DNA from: Candidatus Uhrbacteria bacterium
Lineage (GTDB): Bacteria > Patescibacteriota > Patescibacteriia > UBA9934 > GWF2-40-263
NCBI GenBank assembly: GCA_018700535.1
Contig: JABITQ010000080.1
Span: forward strand, 1 to 29,112
DNA: 29,112 bases
Direction: 5' to 3'
Position 1 is the first letter of the stretch. Each line of letters begins with the position of its first letter. The position numbers and the translations under genes were made by a program. The notes beneath the pieces were generated by a model. It was not told the DNA's origin and searched no databases. It saw only the letters and a list, made by a program, of their open reading frames with translations. Below, in pieces: positions 16,161-24,411 of this stretch.

Positions 16161-16775
16161 TTATCGAGAGTAGAACTCCACGATGAATGTTGGATCAAAT
16201 GGCTGGTCTAGATCGTCACCCTCTGGGATGGATGTAACCTTTCCAGTTAAAACTTTTTCATCACGTGAAACCCACTTCGGCATCGGGTTGAGTTTCATGG
16301 TTTCTGCAATCTGTTTGACCAATCCTGTACTCTTCTTTGACTCACGGAAGCTGATAACATCTCCGATTGTCATTTTGTAAGAAGGGATGTCGACTGGCTT
16401 GTCGTTTACAAGGAAGAAGCGGTGTCCGACCATCTGACGTGATTGACGACGTGTCTTTGCGAATCCGAGTCGATAAACAACATTGTCAAGACGTAATTCA
16501 AGCTGTCGTACGAGCACCTCTGACGTGTTGTCAGGATGTCGTGAAGCTTTGTCAAAGTAATTACGGAACTGTTTCTCCATTATCCCATAAATTGCTTTCG
16601 CCTTCTGCTTCTCAAGAAGCTGTTCAGCATACGCAGAAAGACGCGGGCGTCGACGAGCGTACTTCGGCCCGTGAATTCCCGGTGGGTATGGACGACGACG
16701 TACGTAATGCTCTTTTCCGATAGCAATACCGAGTCGACGTGATAGTTTTACAATTGGCGTTCGATTCTTTGCCAT
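16161..16775 (-). CDS. rpsD: Small ribosomal subunit protein uS4
   Basis: A 204-residue protein with the S4 N-terminus (KLSRRLGIAI, YPPGIHGPKYARRRPRLSAYAEQL) and the S4 RNA-binding region (RQLELRLDNVVYRLGFAKTRRQSRQMVGH, FFLVNDKPVDIPSYKMTIGD). The N-terminal zinc-binding cysteines present in some S4 proteins are absent. It nucleates 30S assembly and can be an autoregulator in some bacteria. It follows rpsK by 3 nt without an SD. Confidence 0.97.
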   Translation of the reverse strand: MAKNRTPIVKLSRRLGIAIGKEHYVRRRPYPPGIHGPKYARRRPRLSAYAEQLLEKQKAKAIYGIMEKQFRNYFDKASRHPDNTSEVLVRQLELRLDNVVYRLGFAKTRRQSRQMVGHRFFLVNDKPVDIPSYKMTIGDVISFRESKKSTGLVKQIAETMKLNPMPKWVSRDEKVLTGKVTSIPEGDDLDQPFDPTFIVEFYSR

Positions 16776-16778
16776 AGG

Positions 16779-17174
16779 TTAAATGCGACGAGGCTTACGT
16801 GGACGACATCCATTATGTGGAAGTGGTGTGGTGTCCTTTAGTGATAGAACATGGAATCCATTCGCGTTTAGTGCGCGAACTGCGGAGTCACGCCCTGAAC
16901 CAACACCTTTGACGAATACGTTCAACTCTTTAAGGCCAGTTTCTTTTACGCTCTCAGCCGCTGTTCGCACAATAATGCTTGCAGCATATGGAGTAGACTT
17001 CTTTGGTCCTTTGAAGCCACAGTTTCCTGCGCTTGACCATCCAAGTGTGTTTCCATTGAGATCTGTAAGAGTAACGATGGTGTTGTTATAGGTTGCTTGA
17101 ATATAAGCGCACCCTTGAGACACCTGTCGTACTGCCTTTTTCTTTTTAGATCGTGATTTTGTCTTTGCAGCCAT
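16779..17174 (-). CDS. rpsK: Small ribosomal subunit protein uS11
   Basis: A 131-residue protein with ATYNNTIVTLTDLNGNTLGWSSAG, FKGPKKSTPYAA and the C-terminal DTTPLPHNGCRPRKPRRI, all diagnostic of S11 in the 30S platform. It lies 10 nt after rpsM. Confidence 0.98.
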   Translation of the reverse strand: MAAKTKSRSKKKKAVRQVSQGCAYIQATYNNTIVTLTDLNGNTLGWSSAGNCGFKGPKKSTPYAASIIVRTAAESVKETGLKELNVFVKGVGSGRDSAVRALNANGFHVLSLKDTTPLPHNGCRPRKPRRI

Positions 17175-17184
17175 AAATAATTTA

Positions 17185-17571
17185 CTATGTCTTGGTCAAA
17201 GCTCGTCGTCCGCTTCCTGTAGTTCTTCGGACGTTTCCACGAACTGTTCGAGAGTTCGTTTTAGTTCGCTGCCCACGCACCGGTAGGTGCTTTGCATGAC
17301 GCAAGCCACGGTAGGCATTGATTTCGCGTAGTCGCTTAATGTTTGAGAGCTTGTCGCGACGAAGATCACCTTCGAGACGATAGTTTTTCTCTAAAAATTC
17401 ACGAATCTTATTGACTTGGCCATCAGCGAGATCCTGCACACGTGTGCTCTCGTCGATACCTGCTTCTGCAAGCGTCTTTTTAGATCGAGAAAGTCCCACA
17501 CCATGGATGTAGGTTAGCGCGATAACTACGCGCTTCTTTGTTGGAATATTTACTCCTGCAATTCGTGCCAT
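17185..17571 (-). CDS. rpsM: Small ribosomal subunit protein uS13
   Basis: A 128-residue protein with ARIAGVNIPTKKRVVIALTYIHGVG at the start and YRGLRHAKHLPVRGQRTKTNSRTVRG near the end, the typical S13 pattern. It contacts the subunit interface and tRNA in the 30S head. It starts 3 nt after rpmJ. Confidence 0.98.
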   Translation of the reverse strand: MARIAGVNIPTKKRVVIALTYIHGVGLSRSKKTLAEAGIDESTRVQDLADGQVNKIREFLEKNYRLEGDLRRDKLSNIKRLREINAYRGLRHAKHLPVRGQRTKTNSRTVRGNVRRTTGSGRRALTKT

Positions 17572-17574
17572 ATA

Positions 17575-17688
17575 CTAACCTTGACGTTGCTTATGCTTAG
17601 GGGTTTTGCAAATAACGTGAACACGACCTTTGCGGCGGATCACTTTGCAGTCGCGACAGATTTTTTTTGCTGATGCTCTAACTTTCAT
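17575..17688 (-). CDS. rpmJ: Large ribosomal subunit protein bL36, zinc-ribbon form
   Basis: A 37-codon gene translated by hand: it begins MKVRASAKKICRDCKVIRRK and ends KTPKHKQRQG before a TAG. The metal ligands C11, C14, C27 and H32 are all present, so this is the zinc-binding (C+) form. It lies between infA and rpsM as in most bacteria and starts 42 nt after the infA stop without an SD. Confidence 0.96.
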   Translation of the reverse strand: MKVRASAKKICRDCKVIRRKGRVHVICKTPKHKQRQG

Positions 17689-17730
17689 AAATTCACAAAC
17701 GCCACCGATTTATTGTCGATGACGCCTTTA

Positions 17731-17952
17731 TCAATAACGATAGACGACACGGCCTTTAGTGATGTCATAAGGACTAATCTCTAGCTTGACGTCATCGCCA
17801 GGCAAGATTCGGATGCGAAACTTTCGCATTTTCCCCGATAGATGTCCTATGATCGTTTGACCGTTTTCGAGTGTGATCTTGAACTTTGCGGAAGGAAGAA
17901 GTTCTTCAACTGTCCCGCGCATTTCAATAAAATCTTTTGAACTATTACTCAT
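17731..17952 (-). CDS. infA: Translation initiation factor IF-1
   Basis: A 73-residue S1/OB-fold protein with the IF-1 signatures IEMRGTVEELLPSAKFKITLENG, HLSGKMRKFRIRILPGD and DVKLEISPYDITKGRVVYRY. It binds the 30S A site during initiation. The start at 17952 gives the normal family length; a longer open frame upstream runs through promoter sequence and is not credible. It opens the ribosomal operon and has two candidate promoters, the nearer of which would leave only a few leader bases. Confidence 0.97.
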   Translation of the reverse strand: MSNSSKDFIEMRGTVEELLPSAKFKITLENGQTIIGHLSGKMRKFRIRILPGDDVKLEISPYDITKGRVVYRY

Positions 17953-17962
17953 AACCGACGAA

Positions 17963-17991
17963 ATTCTAGCATCAGTTAGCCAAAAAAGCAA
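17963..17991 (-). promoter_or_regulatory. Proximal promoter (P2) of the ribosomal operon, extended -10
   Basis: TTGCTT (17991-17986), 17-bp spacer, and TGC-TAGAAT (-10 at 17968-17963) ten bases before the infA ATG, predicting a leader of about 4-5 nt. Confidence 0.55.
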
Positions 17992-18019
17992 TATTACTGA
18001 GCTGTTCTGAGGCGCCGCT

Positions 18020-18048
18020 ATTGTACTGATGCACCCCCTCAGTGTCAA
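18020..18048 (-). promoter_or_regulatory. Distal promoter (P1) of the ribosomal operon, near consensus
   Basis: TTGACA (18048-18043), 17-bp spacer, TACAAT (18025-18020): 11 of 12 consensus positions. It would start near 18013 and give infA a leader of about 60 nt. Confidence 0.7.
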
Positions 18049-18103
18049 GGCGTTAGAAGTGGATAATATTAATGTCGTTTTTTGAACTTAAATTAGCGAC
18101 TTT

Positions 18104-19987
18104 TTACTCAAGAACTGCTTTGATTCTTCTTATGCCCGCAGCAACTGATGTCTCTTTTTTTAATTTGAATACACCAAGTGATGCTGTGTTTTCCACATGA
18201 GGCCCTCCACAGACCTCTTTACTAAAGTATATTCCTGCAACTTCGTCGCCAATGAAATATACCTTTATCTCACCACCAAGTTCCGAATATTTATCTTCAA
18301 ACAACCCAATTGCTCCACGTGATTTTGCTTCTTCTAGTGACAAAATCTCATAATGAACTGAAAGGCCGAGTTGAATTTGTTCATTTATAATCTTTTCAAC
18401 CTCACCCCTCTCTTCGTCTGTCATCTTTTCTTTGTGTGTGAAATCGAACCTTAGACGCTTTGGTGTGATATTTGAACCACGTTGCACCACATGATCACCT
18501 AATACCGTTTTGAGGGCCTGGTGAAGCATGTGAGTAGTTGTGTGTAGCCGCACCGTCTCTTCTGAATGATCAGCTAGTCCACCTGTAAATTTTTGGGAGG
18601 ATCCAGCACGTGATAACTCTTGATGTTGCTCAAACTCCTTTGTGAACACTTCTCGATCGACATCCTGCCCCTTCTCCTTTGCCATCTCTTCTGTGAGCTC
18701 GAGTGGAAAACCATATGTTGAGTAGAGAATGAATGCATCATTTCCAGTGATGGCCCCACTGTTCGAAAACATTTTTTCAAACTCACGTTCTCCTTTTTGA
18801 AGAGTCTTACTAAACTTTTCCTCCTCCTGTGAAAGCTCGTTGATTATCTGATCTCGACTTTCTTCCAAACTAGGGTATGCGCTTTTAAATTCATCGATCA
18901 CAACAGATGCGATCTCAGATGAGAACCCCTGTTCCATGTTTAATCTTCGCCCAAAACGAATCGCTCGACGAATCAGTCTGCGCGTAAAATATCCTTGATC
19001 TTTATTTGAAGGAACAACACCATCAGCAATCAAGAAAGTAGCAGCGCATAAGTGATCCATGATTACACGAAATGAAGCGGTTAATTCTTCGCTTTCACCA
19101 TATGTACCATTCGATGATGCTTGCACTCGTTCTTTCACCCCCTTAAACGAAGGGAGGTTAAAGAGATCAGGATCATTCTGAGCTGCCGCAGCGATTCTAG
19201 ATAATCCACCGCCGAAATCTACATTCTTGTTAGGGAGTGGTTTGAATCCATCTTCTGTCTTGATGTACTCCATGAAAACGTTATTCGCAATCTCCAAGAA
19301 CCGACCGCAATCACAGTTAACGTGACATGGATTATTCTTAAATACAGATCTCTCATGTAACCCTAGTTCTTTCCCAAAATCCCAAAACATTTCGCTATCT
19401 GGACCTCCCGGCTCACCCACTGGCATATTTGCAGGCAAACCATGTCGGGACCACCAATTCTTTGTCTCATCGTAATAAAAAATTCTTCCATCCTGCATTC
19501 CATCACGCTCTGAAAAATCGAGATCCTTTGCATCAATCCCCACACTCTTATAAACACTCTTCCAAAGCTCGACGGACTCCACATCTCGATCAATACCCAA
19601 TTCATGATTTCCTCGAAAGACGGTTATATATAAATTCTTTGGATCCAGACCAATCTCTTTTGTTAAGAATTCAAAAATCCACGGGATTTGTTCTTTTTTG
19701 AAATAATCACCCAGAGACCAGTTTCCTAACATTTCAAAAAAAGTCGTGTGCCTATTATCCCCCACCTCTTCGATATCCTGCGCTCTAAAGCACTTTTGTG
19801 AGTCAGTTATGCGCTTTCCTTCTGGATGAGGTTCACCAAGCAAGAATGGGACCATTGGTTGCATTCCAGAGCCTGTAAATAGGGTTGTTGGATCGTTTGT
19901 TGGAATCAATGACGACGAAGCTACGATGCTGTGTCCTTTTGATTCAAAGAACGCTAGGTATTTGTCTCGAATTTCGTGGATAGTCAT
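18104..19987 (-). CDS. alaS: Alanyl-tRNA synthetase ending after the editing domain
   Basis: The 627-residue protein has the class II catalytic domain (FESKGHSIVASSSLIPTNDPTTLFTGSGM, DSQKCFRAQDIEEVGDNRHTTFFEMLGNWSLGDYF), the tRNA-recognition region and the editing domain with all four zinc ligands: H482 and H486 (HTTTH), C593 and H597 (CGGPH). It stops just after SVAAGIRRIKAVLE, so the coiled-coil and C-Ala (DHHA1) domain that extend typical bacterial AlaRS to about 875 residues are missing. The reading frame ends cleanly, with no C-Ala remnant before the infA promoters. A TAGAAT -10 box lies nine bases before the ATG. It charges tRNA-Ala and should still clear mischarged Ser or Gly in cis. 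Confidence 0.96.
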   Translation of the reverse strand: MTIHEIRDKYLAFFESKGHSIVASSSLIPTNDPTTLFTGSGMQPMVPFLLGEPHPEGKRITDSQKCFRAQDIEEVGDNRHTTFFEMLGNWSLGDYFKKEQIPWIFEFLTKEIGLDPKNLYITVFRGNHELGIDRDVESVELWKSVYKSVGIDAKDLDFSERDGMQDGRIFYYDETKNWWSRHGLPANMPVGEPGGPDSEMFWDFGKELGLHERSVFKNNPCHVNCDCGRFLEIANNVFMEYIKTEDGFKPLPNKNVDFGGGLSRIAAAAQNDPDLFNLPSFKGVKERVQASSNGTYGESEELTASFRVIMDHLCAATFLIADGVVPSNKDQGYFTRRLIRRAIRFGRRLNMEQGFSSEIASVVIDEFKSAYPSLEESRDQIINELSQEEEKFSKTLQKGEREFEKMFSNSGAITGNDAFILYSTYGFPLELTEEMAKEKGQDVDREVFTKEFEQHQELSRAGSSQKFTGGLADHSEETVRLHTTTHMLHQALKTVLGDHVVQRGSNITPKRLRFDFTHKEKMTDEERGEVEKIINEQIQLGLSVHYEILSLEEAKSRGAIGLFEDKYSELGGEIKVYFIGDEVAGIYFSKEVCGGPHVENTASLGVFKLKKETSVAAGIRRIKAVLE

Positions 19988-19996
19988 AACGGGATT

Positions 19997-20025
19997 ATTC
20001 TATGAAAATGACTTGATTACGTCTA
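19997..20025 (-). promoter_or_regulatory. Promoter of alaS, nearly leaderless
   Basis: TAGACG (20025-20020), 17-bp spacer, TAGAAT (20002-19997), then nine bases to the ATG. The -35 overlaps the murJ stop. Confidence 0.5.
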
Positions 20026-21642
20026 GTTCTGCCCTGCACCTGTAGAAAGCGTTTCTCCTGGAGCTGCCTTCTTCAACAAACGCCTCTTGATTGCTGATAG
20101 AAATAGTACTTGCTCACGACTCTTGAGTAAATGAAGGACGACTATGTATGCAGCAATTCCGATCCCTCCAGCAATAAATCCTTGCAAAAACACCCCAACA
20201 AAAGTATCAAGCTTTAGCACAGAAACGACAACAGGTTTTAAAAACTGCATTATGACCGCACAGACAAAAGTTGCTGCAAGCATCTTCATAAGCGACTGCG
20301 TGATTCTTGATTCATCCAATGTGCCAAGTCGTTGCCTAAGAGGAATCCATAGCAACAGCGCATTTACCAAGCTTGCCAAAGAGTAAGCCATTCCCAAACC
20401 AATAACGCCAAAATTTTCGATAAACAAGAATGCACTGATAATCCCAACTAATGCACCAACAAGTGCTGCCATTAGAGGTGTGATTGTGTCGTGAAGAGCA
20501 AAGTAACCTCGAGCAAGAACGAACACTAGTGCCTGAGGAATAAATGTAATTGCAAAAAATGCGAGCGTATCTGCTGTTGCAATTGTTGCACTCCAATCGA
20601 ACTCACCAGCTCCCACAACCACACGAACGATCTGTGCACGCATTACCAAAAACAGAACGCTCATTGGCAACAACAAGTAGAGCATCTGTCGAATCGTTGA
20701 GGACAACGTTGAAACGAAGCGTTGCATGTCATCATCTTTTGCAAAGCGAGATAAGGATGGGAATACAGCAATGGCGTACGACACACCAATCACTCCAACA
20801 GCAAAGAACTGAATGTTGTAGGCAAACTGAAATACCGTGAGAGATCCAACGACAAGCGTTGAGGCTAAGACCGCCAGAACAAGGAACAAAATCTGTGACG
20901 TGGCAATCCCCAACAAGCGCGGACCGGTTAACCTGAGTAACTCTTTTGTGTCTCGATCTTTAAGTGAAAATCTAAACGAATAGCTGTATCCCAATTTTCG
21001 TGCGCCAACCACTTGAACAACTAGATGCAAGAATGCACCGAATACGACCCCCCACGCCAAACCAATTGGCCCCATCCAATCAACAAATACTAATGCTCCG
21101 ATAATGATTCCGATGTTATAGAAGATTGGAGCTAGAGAATACAGGAAGAATCGTCGCAAACTCTGAAGCACAGAACCGAATACCATTGAAGCAGTAAGCA
21201 AGACTTGTGCGATAATCATTACTCGCATGAACAGTGCAACTGATGCTTGTTTTGAAGCGATGAACCCTGGTGCGATTACTGAAGCAAGTGGATTTGCAAA
21301 GATAAATATAAATAGAGCAGTGATAATCATCGCAAACCCAAGCACGTGAAGAATGTTGTTTGTAAACTGCCAGGCTTTCTTTTGACTAATTCCCCCCTCG
21401 TTATATTTGATAAAAATCGGTATAAAGCTTGCAGACAGTGCACCTACCACAATCAGACTAAACAAAAAATCCGGCACTTTAAATGCCGCATAGTACACAT
21501 CGAGCGCATCTCCAGCCCCAAACGTTCCAGCAAGAATCCTATCGCGGACCAACCCAACAATACGACTCACAAACGAAAGGACGCCCACAATCGTTGCGGC
21601 GCCGACAATCGTCTTTGATTCTTTTATAAACAGTCTAATCAT
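20023..21642 (-). CDS. murJ: Lipid II flippase MurJ
   Basis: A 539-residue MOP-superfamily membrane protein with about 14 helices and MviN/MurJ signatures: FVSRIVGLVRDRILAGTFGAGDALDVYYAAFKVPDFLF near the N-terminus, VSYAIAVFPSLSRFAKDDD in the middle and a loop ARGYFALHDTITP typical of the family. It moves lipid II across the membrane for peptidoglycan synthesis. Its start overlaps the end of the TSP3/PKD gene by 8 nt, so translation is probably coupled. It is the last gene of the operon beginning at 25131. Confidence 0.93.
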   Translation of the reverse strand: MIRLFIKESKTIVGAATIVGVLSFVSRIVGLVRDRILAGTFGAGDALDVYYAAFKVPDFLFSLIVVGALSASFIPIFIKYNEGGISQKKAWQFTNNILHVLGFAMIITALFIFIFANPLASVIAPGFIASKQASVALFMRVMIIAQVLLTASMVFGSVLQSLRRFFLYSLAPIFYNIGIIIGALVFVDWMGPIGLAWGVVFGAFLHLVVQVVGARKLGYSYSFRFSLKDRDTKELLRLTGPRLLGIATSQILFLVLAVLASTLVVGSLTVFQFAYNIQFFAVGVIGVSYAIAVFPSLSRFAKDDDMQRFVSTLSSTIRQMLYLLLPMSVLFLVMRAQIVRVVVGAGEFDWSATIATADTLAFFAITFIPQALVFVLARGYFALHDTITPLMAALVGALVGIISAFLFIENFGVIGLGMAYSLASLVNALLLWIPLRQRLGTLDESRITQSLMKMLAATFVCAVIMQFLKPVVVSVLKLDTFVGVFLQGFIAGGIGIAAYIVVLHLLKSREQVLFLSAIKRRLLKKAAPGETLSTGAGQN

Positions 21643-22939
21643 CTCCTTCGTCTTGTACTCTTATTTTTCGAGATCGTCGAACTGCTGGTTTTGCAGCATC
21701 TCCCTCCCCATCAAGCGCCTGGGAAATTTTTGAATGTTGTTTCTGCTGCATGGTGATTGAAACAATAAACCCAATACCAATCAACATAAGCAACATCAAC
21801 GTTGCAACACTCATAAGCACAAGCCTGTTCCCCAACGAGAAAAATGGTACGTAAACGACCACTGATTCTTCGACAGTTTCGCCCTGGCTATTTGTTGAAA
21901 GAAGAGAGACTTCAAACTTACCCGTTTCGGAATACGCATGTTCAACAGAATTTTTGGATGAGGTAACACCGTCACCAAAGCTCCACTGGTACTGAATTCC
22001 TGCTGACGCAGGATTTAAAACTTCAAAGGTATACGTGTTCCAACGGTTGCGATCAAAACGGAACACTGCGTTTGGTGAGAAAAACGAATTGACCACCACC
22101 ACATCCCCAACAGGCTCTTCCGCAATTTCTTCTTCATCCTCAACACCTGACTCAGATCCGGTACTTACCACTTCTGCCAACTCTGTAAAGAACGTATCAA
22201 TAATAGATGGTTCCGGAGTCGCCTCTTCGACAACTACTTCGTCAACAATCTGCTCAATCGGCTCGACGATTACCTCCGGCTCTGGCTCGATGACTAACTC
22301 TGGTTCAGGCTCAATCTCCGTACGTGTTGGATCATTTGGGTATGCATCATCAGCATCGTTTACACCGTCACCATCTGTGTCTGCCGAACTTGTGCTTGTC
22401 CCAAGTTCGTTCTCGACACTATCTGACAACCCATCGTTATCATCGTCGTCATCACACGAATCTCCCTGACTATCCCCGTCGTGATTTGTTTGATCTGAGT
22501 TGCTTACACTAGGGCAATTATCTACATCATTGCTAACCCCATCGCGATCATCATCAAGAATCGGTTCAAAGTATTGCGTGATTGCAACGTTATTTGCCAG
22601 ATGTAAATCCTCAGGACTTGTCCCGCGAATCGTTGCTTGGAGATTAAAATTACTGGACGGTACTACAAAATCGACATAAATCTCTTCTGGTCGTCCTTCA
22701 GCTAGCAAGGAAATAACTTGCGAATCTCCCAGCAACACGGACCCCTGATAAAACGTCACATACCCAGAGACGTCTTCCGTCCCAACATTCGTCACGGTTC
22801 CATAAATACGGACCGTGTCCCCTGCCACCAATATCTCTTCAGATAAATAAATGTCTTCATTGAGAATTTGAAGATCTGCTGCAGCGTGTGTCACGCTTGG
22901 CAACAAGAGTAGTGCAAATATGATTGCTAGTCTTTTCAT
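21635..22939 (-). CDS. Surface protein with Ca-binding TSP3-like repeats and a PKD domain, membrane-anchored
   Basis: A 434-residue protein: signal peptide (MKRLAIIFALLLLPSVTHAA), a CARDB-like beta domain (about 21-122), Asp-rich thrombospondin type 3-like repeats (128-205; DDDRDGVSNDVDNC, DTDGDGVNDADD), a Glu/Pro linker (208-245), a PKD-type beta domain (283-363; WSFGDGVTSSKNSVEHAYSETG), one membrane helix (about 371-396) and a basic cytoplasmic tail. It should present a calcium-stiffened domain outside the cell. The start at 22939 places the signal peptide at the N-terminus and forms an ATGA overlap with pduL; earlier in-frame codons lie inside pduL. It ends 8 nt inside murJ. Function is unknown. 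Confidence 0.85.
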   Translation of the reverse strand: MKRLAIIFALLLLPSVTHAAADLQILNEDIYLSEEILVAGDTVRIYGTVTNVGTEDVSGYVTFYQGSVLLGDSQVISLLAEGRPEEIYVDFVVPSSNFNLQATIRGTSPEDLHLANNVAITQYFEPILDDDRDGVSNDVDNCPSVSNSDQTNHDGDSQGDSCDDDDDNDGLSDSVENELGTSTSSADTDGDGVNDADDAYPNDPTRTEIEPEPELVIEPEPEVIVEPIEQIVDEVVVEEATPEPSIIDTFFTELAEVVSTGSESGVEDEEEIAEEPVGDVVVVNSFFSPNAVFRFDRNRWNTYTFEVLNPASAGIQYQWSFGDGVTSSKNSVEHAYSETGKFEVSLLSTNSQGETVEESVVVYVPFFSLGNRLVLMSVATLMLLMLIGIGFIVSITMQQKQHSKISQALDGEGDAAKPAVRRSRKIRVQDEGDD

Positions 22940-23487
22940 AGAAGAGTGACGTGATCGCCAGTTTGTAACCAATATTCAGCTGCCTCATCTTTTGTTAAAT
23001 GAAACTCTGTTGCATACGTAGGGTGAATGCGCACGATGACGTTGTTAAGCTGCTCGCCAGACTGTGTGGCGACACTGATGACATCAAGGTGTGCGAGCTG
23101 AAGTTTTTCAGCATCTGACTGCGAGCAATGCAAATGTCTCGCAGCAATAATTGTAGATGATTTTGCCTTCACCTCACCATGCGGTGTCCGCAAAATGCAT
23201 GAGCCTGCTCGAGAAAGATCTCCTGACATCCTTGCTGGGACATCTAGCCCGATCGCAAACGCATCGCTCGCCGAGAGCTCTACCTGTGTCTGTGTCCGCT
23301 CTGGACCCAGAATGCGCACACGATCAAACGTCCCCTTCAATCCAATTATACTCACAGACTCGGTCGATAAAAACTGGCCCTTGTGCGCAATCGAACGCTC
23401 AGGTGTCAGTGCGCCACCAAATAATGTCACTGCATCCTCTTCTGACAAATGAACATGACGGTGCTGTGTGACAACAGGAATCTTCAT
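22936..23487 (-). CDS. pduL: PduL-type phosphate acyltransferase
   Basis: A 183-residue protein with both halves of the PduL fold: VTQHRHVHLS near the N-terminus, LGPERTQTQVELSASDAF, the second histidine motif ARHLHCSQSDAEKL and TEFHLTKDEAAEY; the histidines are the known zinc ligands. PduL converts acyl-CoA plus phosphate to acyl phosphate, and in organisms without Pta usually serves acetyl-CoA/acetyl phosphate interconversion with acetate kinase. There is no N-terminal encapsulation peptide and no microcompartment genes nearby, so a housekeeping role is more likely. It starts 2 nt after corA and overlaps the next gene by ATGA. Confidence 0.9.
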   Translation of the reverse strand: MKIPVVTQHRHVHLSEEDAVTLFGGALTPERSIAHKGQFLSTESVSIIGLKGTFDRVRILGPERTQTQVELSASDAFAIGLDVPARMSGDLSRAGSCILRTPHGEVKAKSSTIIAARHLHCSQSDAEKLQLAHLDVISVATQSGEQLNNVIVRIHPTYATEFHLTKDEAAEYWLQTGDHVTLL

Positions 23488-23489
23488 AT

Positions 23490-24407
23490 TTACTTTCTTG
23501 GCCGTCTTACAACAGCAATGACAAGCACAAGCATACCAACAAAACCAAGTAGGTAGAACATTGAAACGACCTCAGGGTTTGCAGAGAACGGCAACCAATC
23601 TACGTTCATTCCGTAAAAACCAGCAATCAGCGTTGGGACCATAAGCGCAGCAGAGACAATCGTCAGCAATGTAACGATCTCATTCGTCTTGTGCGAAAGC
23701 AGCGCCTCGTTTACATCAAACAATCCATCGATAATCAATTTTAGGTTGTCGGATGTAAGCCAGATTGTATCGAGCACGTCATGTAAGTCATCGAAATAAA
23801 CGAGGGTATCTTCTGAAATAAATGATCGTTTGGTATTCGATAGACTTGTAAGCATGTTTCGTTGAGGGTCAACAATATGGCGCAAAAACAAGATGTTTCT
23901 GCGTGCATGCGCCAAATCAACCGTGATTCGCTTTTCATGATGAGACTCAATCGCCTCCTCGATGCGCGTTACTTCCTGCGTCAGTTTTGCAGCAATAGAC
24001 AAAGAGTCCCTAAACGATGCCATAAGCAATCGGTAAAGAAGATGTGATGTTCCTTTTGAAAGTAGTGAGTTTCGAAATTTTGTCCCTGTGTCGATTCTAT
24101 GAAAAAAACTATTGAGTGATTCGATTGGTGAACGCGTTAACGTAACAATTTCGTCTTTAGATAAAAAGACGTATAGCTCATCACCATAGACGTGCCCTGT
24201 CTCTTGATGAATAGTCGGAACATGAAACACAAAGAAGATATAATGCTTGTATACATCCATCTTTGAAATTGGCGTCTCAGATCGAATATCTTCGTAGTCG
24301 AGATGGTGAAATTTGAACTGCTGTTGCAACTGGTCTAAATCCCCCTCACTAATCTGATCGAAATGATGCCAAGTGAGATCTTTTGCTGTGATCTTATTGG
24401 TACCCAT
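23490..24407 (-). CDS. corA: CorA-family divalent metal ion transporter
   Basis: The 305-residue protein has the CorA layout: an acidic cytoplasmic N-terminal domain, a long helix (about 130-240) and two C-terminal membrane helices joined by the signature loop YGMNV (GMN at 266-268) and ending in a basic tail RRPRK. It should import Mg2+ (or Co2+/Ni2+) as a pentamer. It starts four bases after the upstream glycosyltransferase stop and lies 2 nt before pduL, all in one operon. Confidence 0.93.
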   Translation of the reverse strand: MGTNKITAKDLTWHHFDQISEGDLDQLQQQFKFHHLDYEDIRSETPISKMDVYKHYIFFVFHVPTIHQETGHVYGDELYVFLSKDEIVTLTRSPIESLNSFFHRIDTGTKFRNSLLSKGTSHLLYRLLMASFRDSLSIAAKLTQEVTRIEEAIESHHEKRITVDLAHARRNILFLRHIVDPQRNMLTSLSNTKRSFISEDTLVYFDDLHDVLDTIWLTSDNLKLIIDGLFDVNEALLSHKTNEIVTLLTIVSAALMVPTLIAGFYGMNVDWLPFSANPEVVSMFYLLGFVGMLVLVIAVVRRPRK

Positions 24408-24411
24408 GTAA

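Noticed and set aside
17953..18048. N-terminal extension of IF-1 starting with TTG at 18048
   Set aside because: The extension runs through both promoters and would give a 105-residue IF-1 instead of the usual 72-73.
17953..18103. Terminator for alaS in the gap before infA
   Set aside because: Only a weak GTCG/CGAC pairing with no T run on the proper strand was found.
22035..22469. 144-codon plus-strand frame made almost only of Ser/Thr
   Set aside because: It is the mirror of the Asp/Glu-rich repeats and linker of the TSP3/PKD gene.
22936..23487. Bacterial microcompartment locus suggested by PduL
   Set aside because: No shell-protein genes are present and PduL lacks an N-terminal targeting extension.
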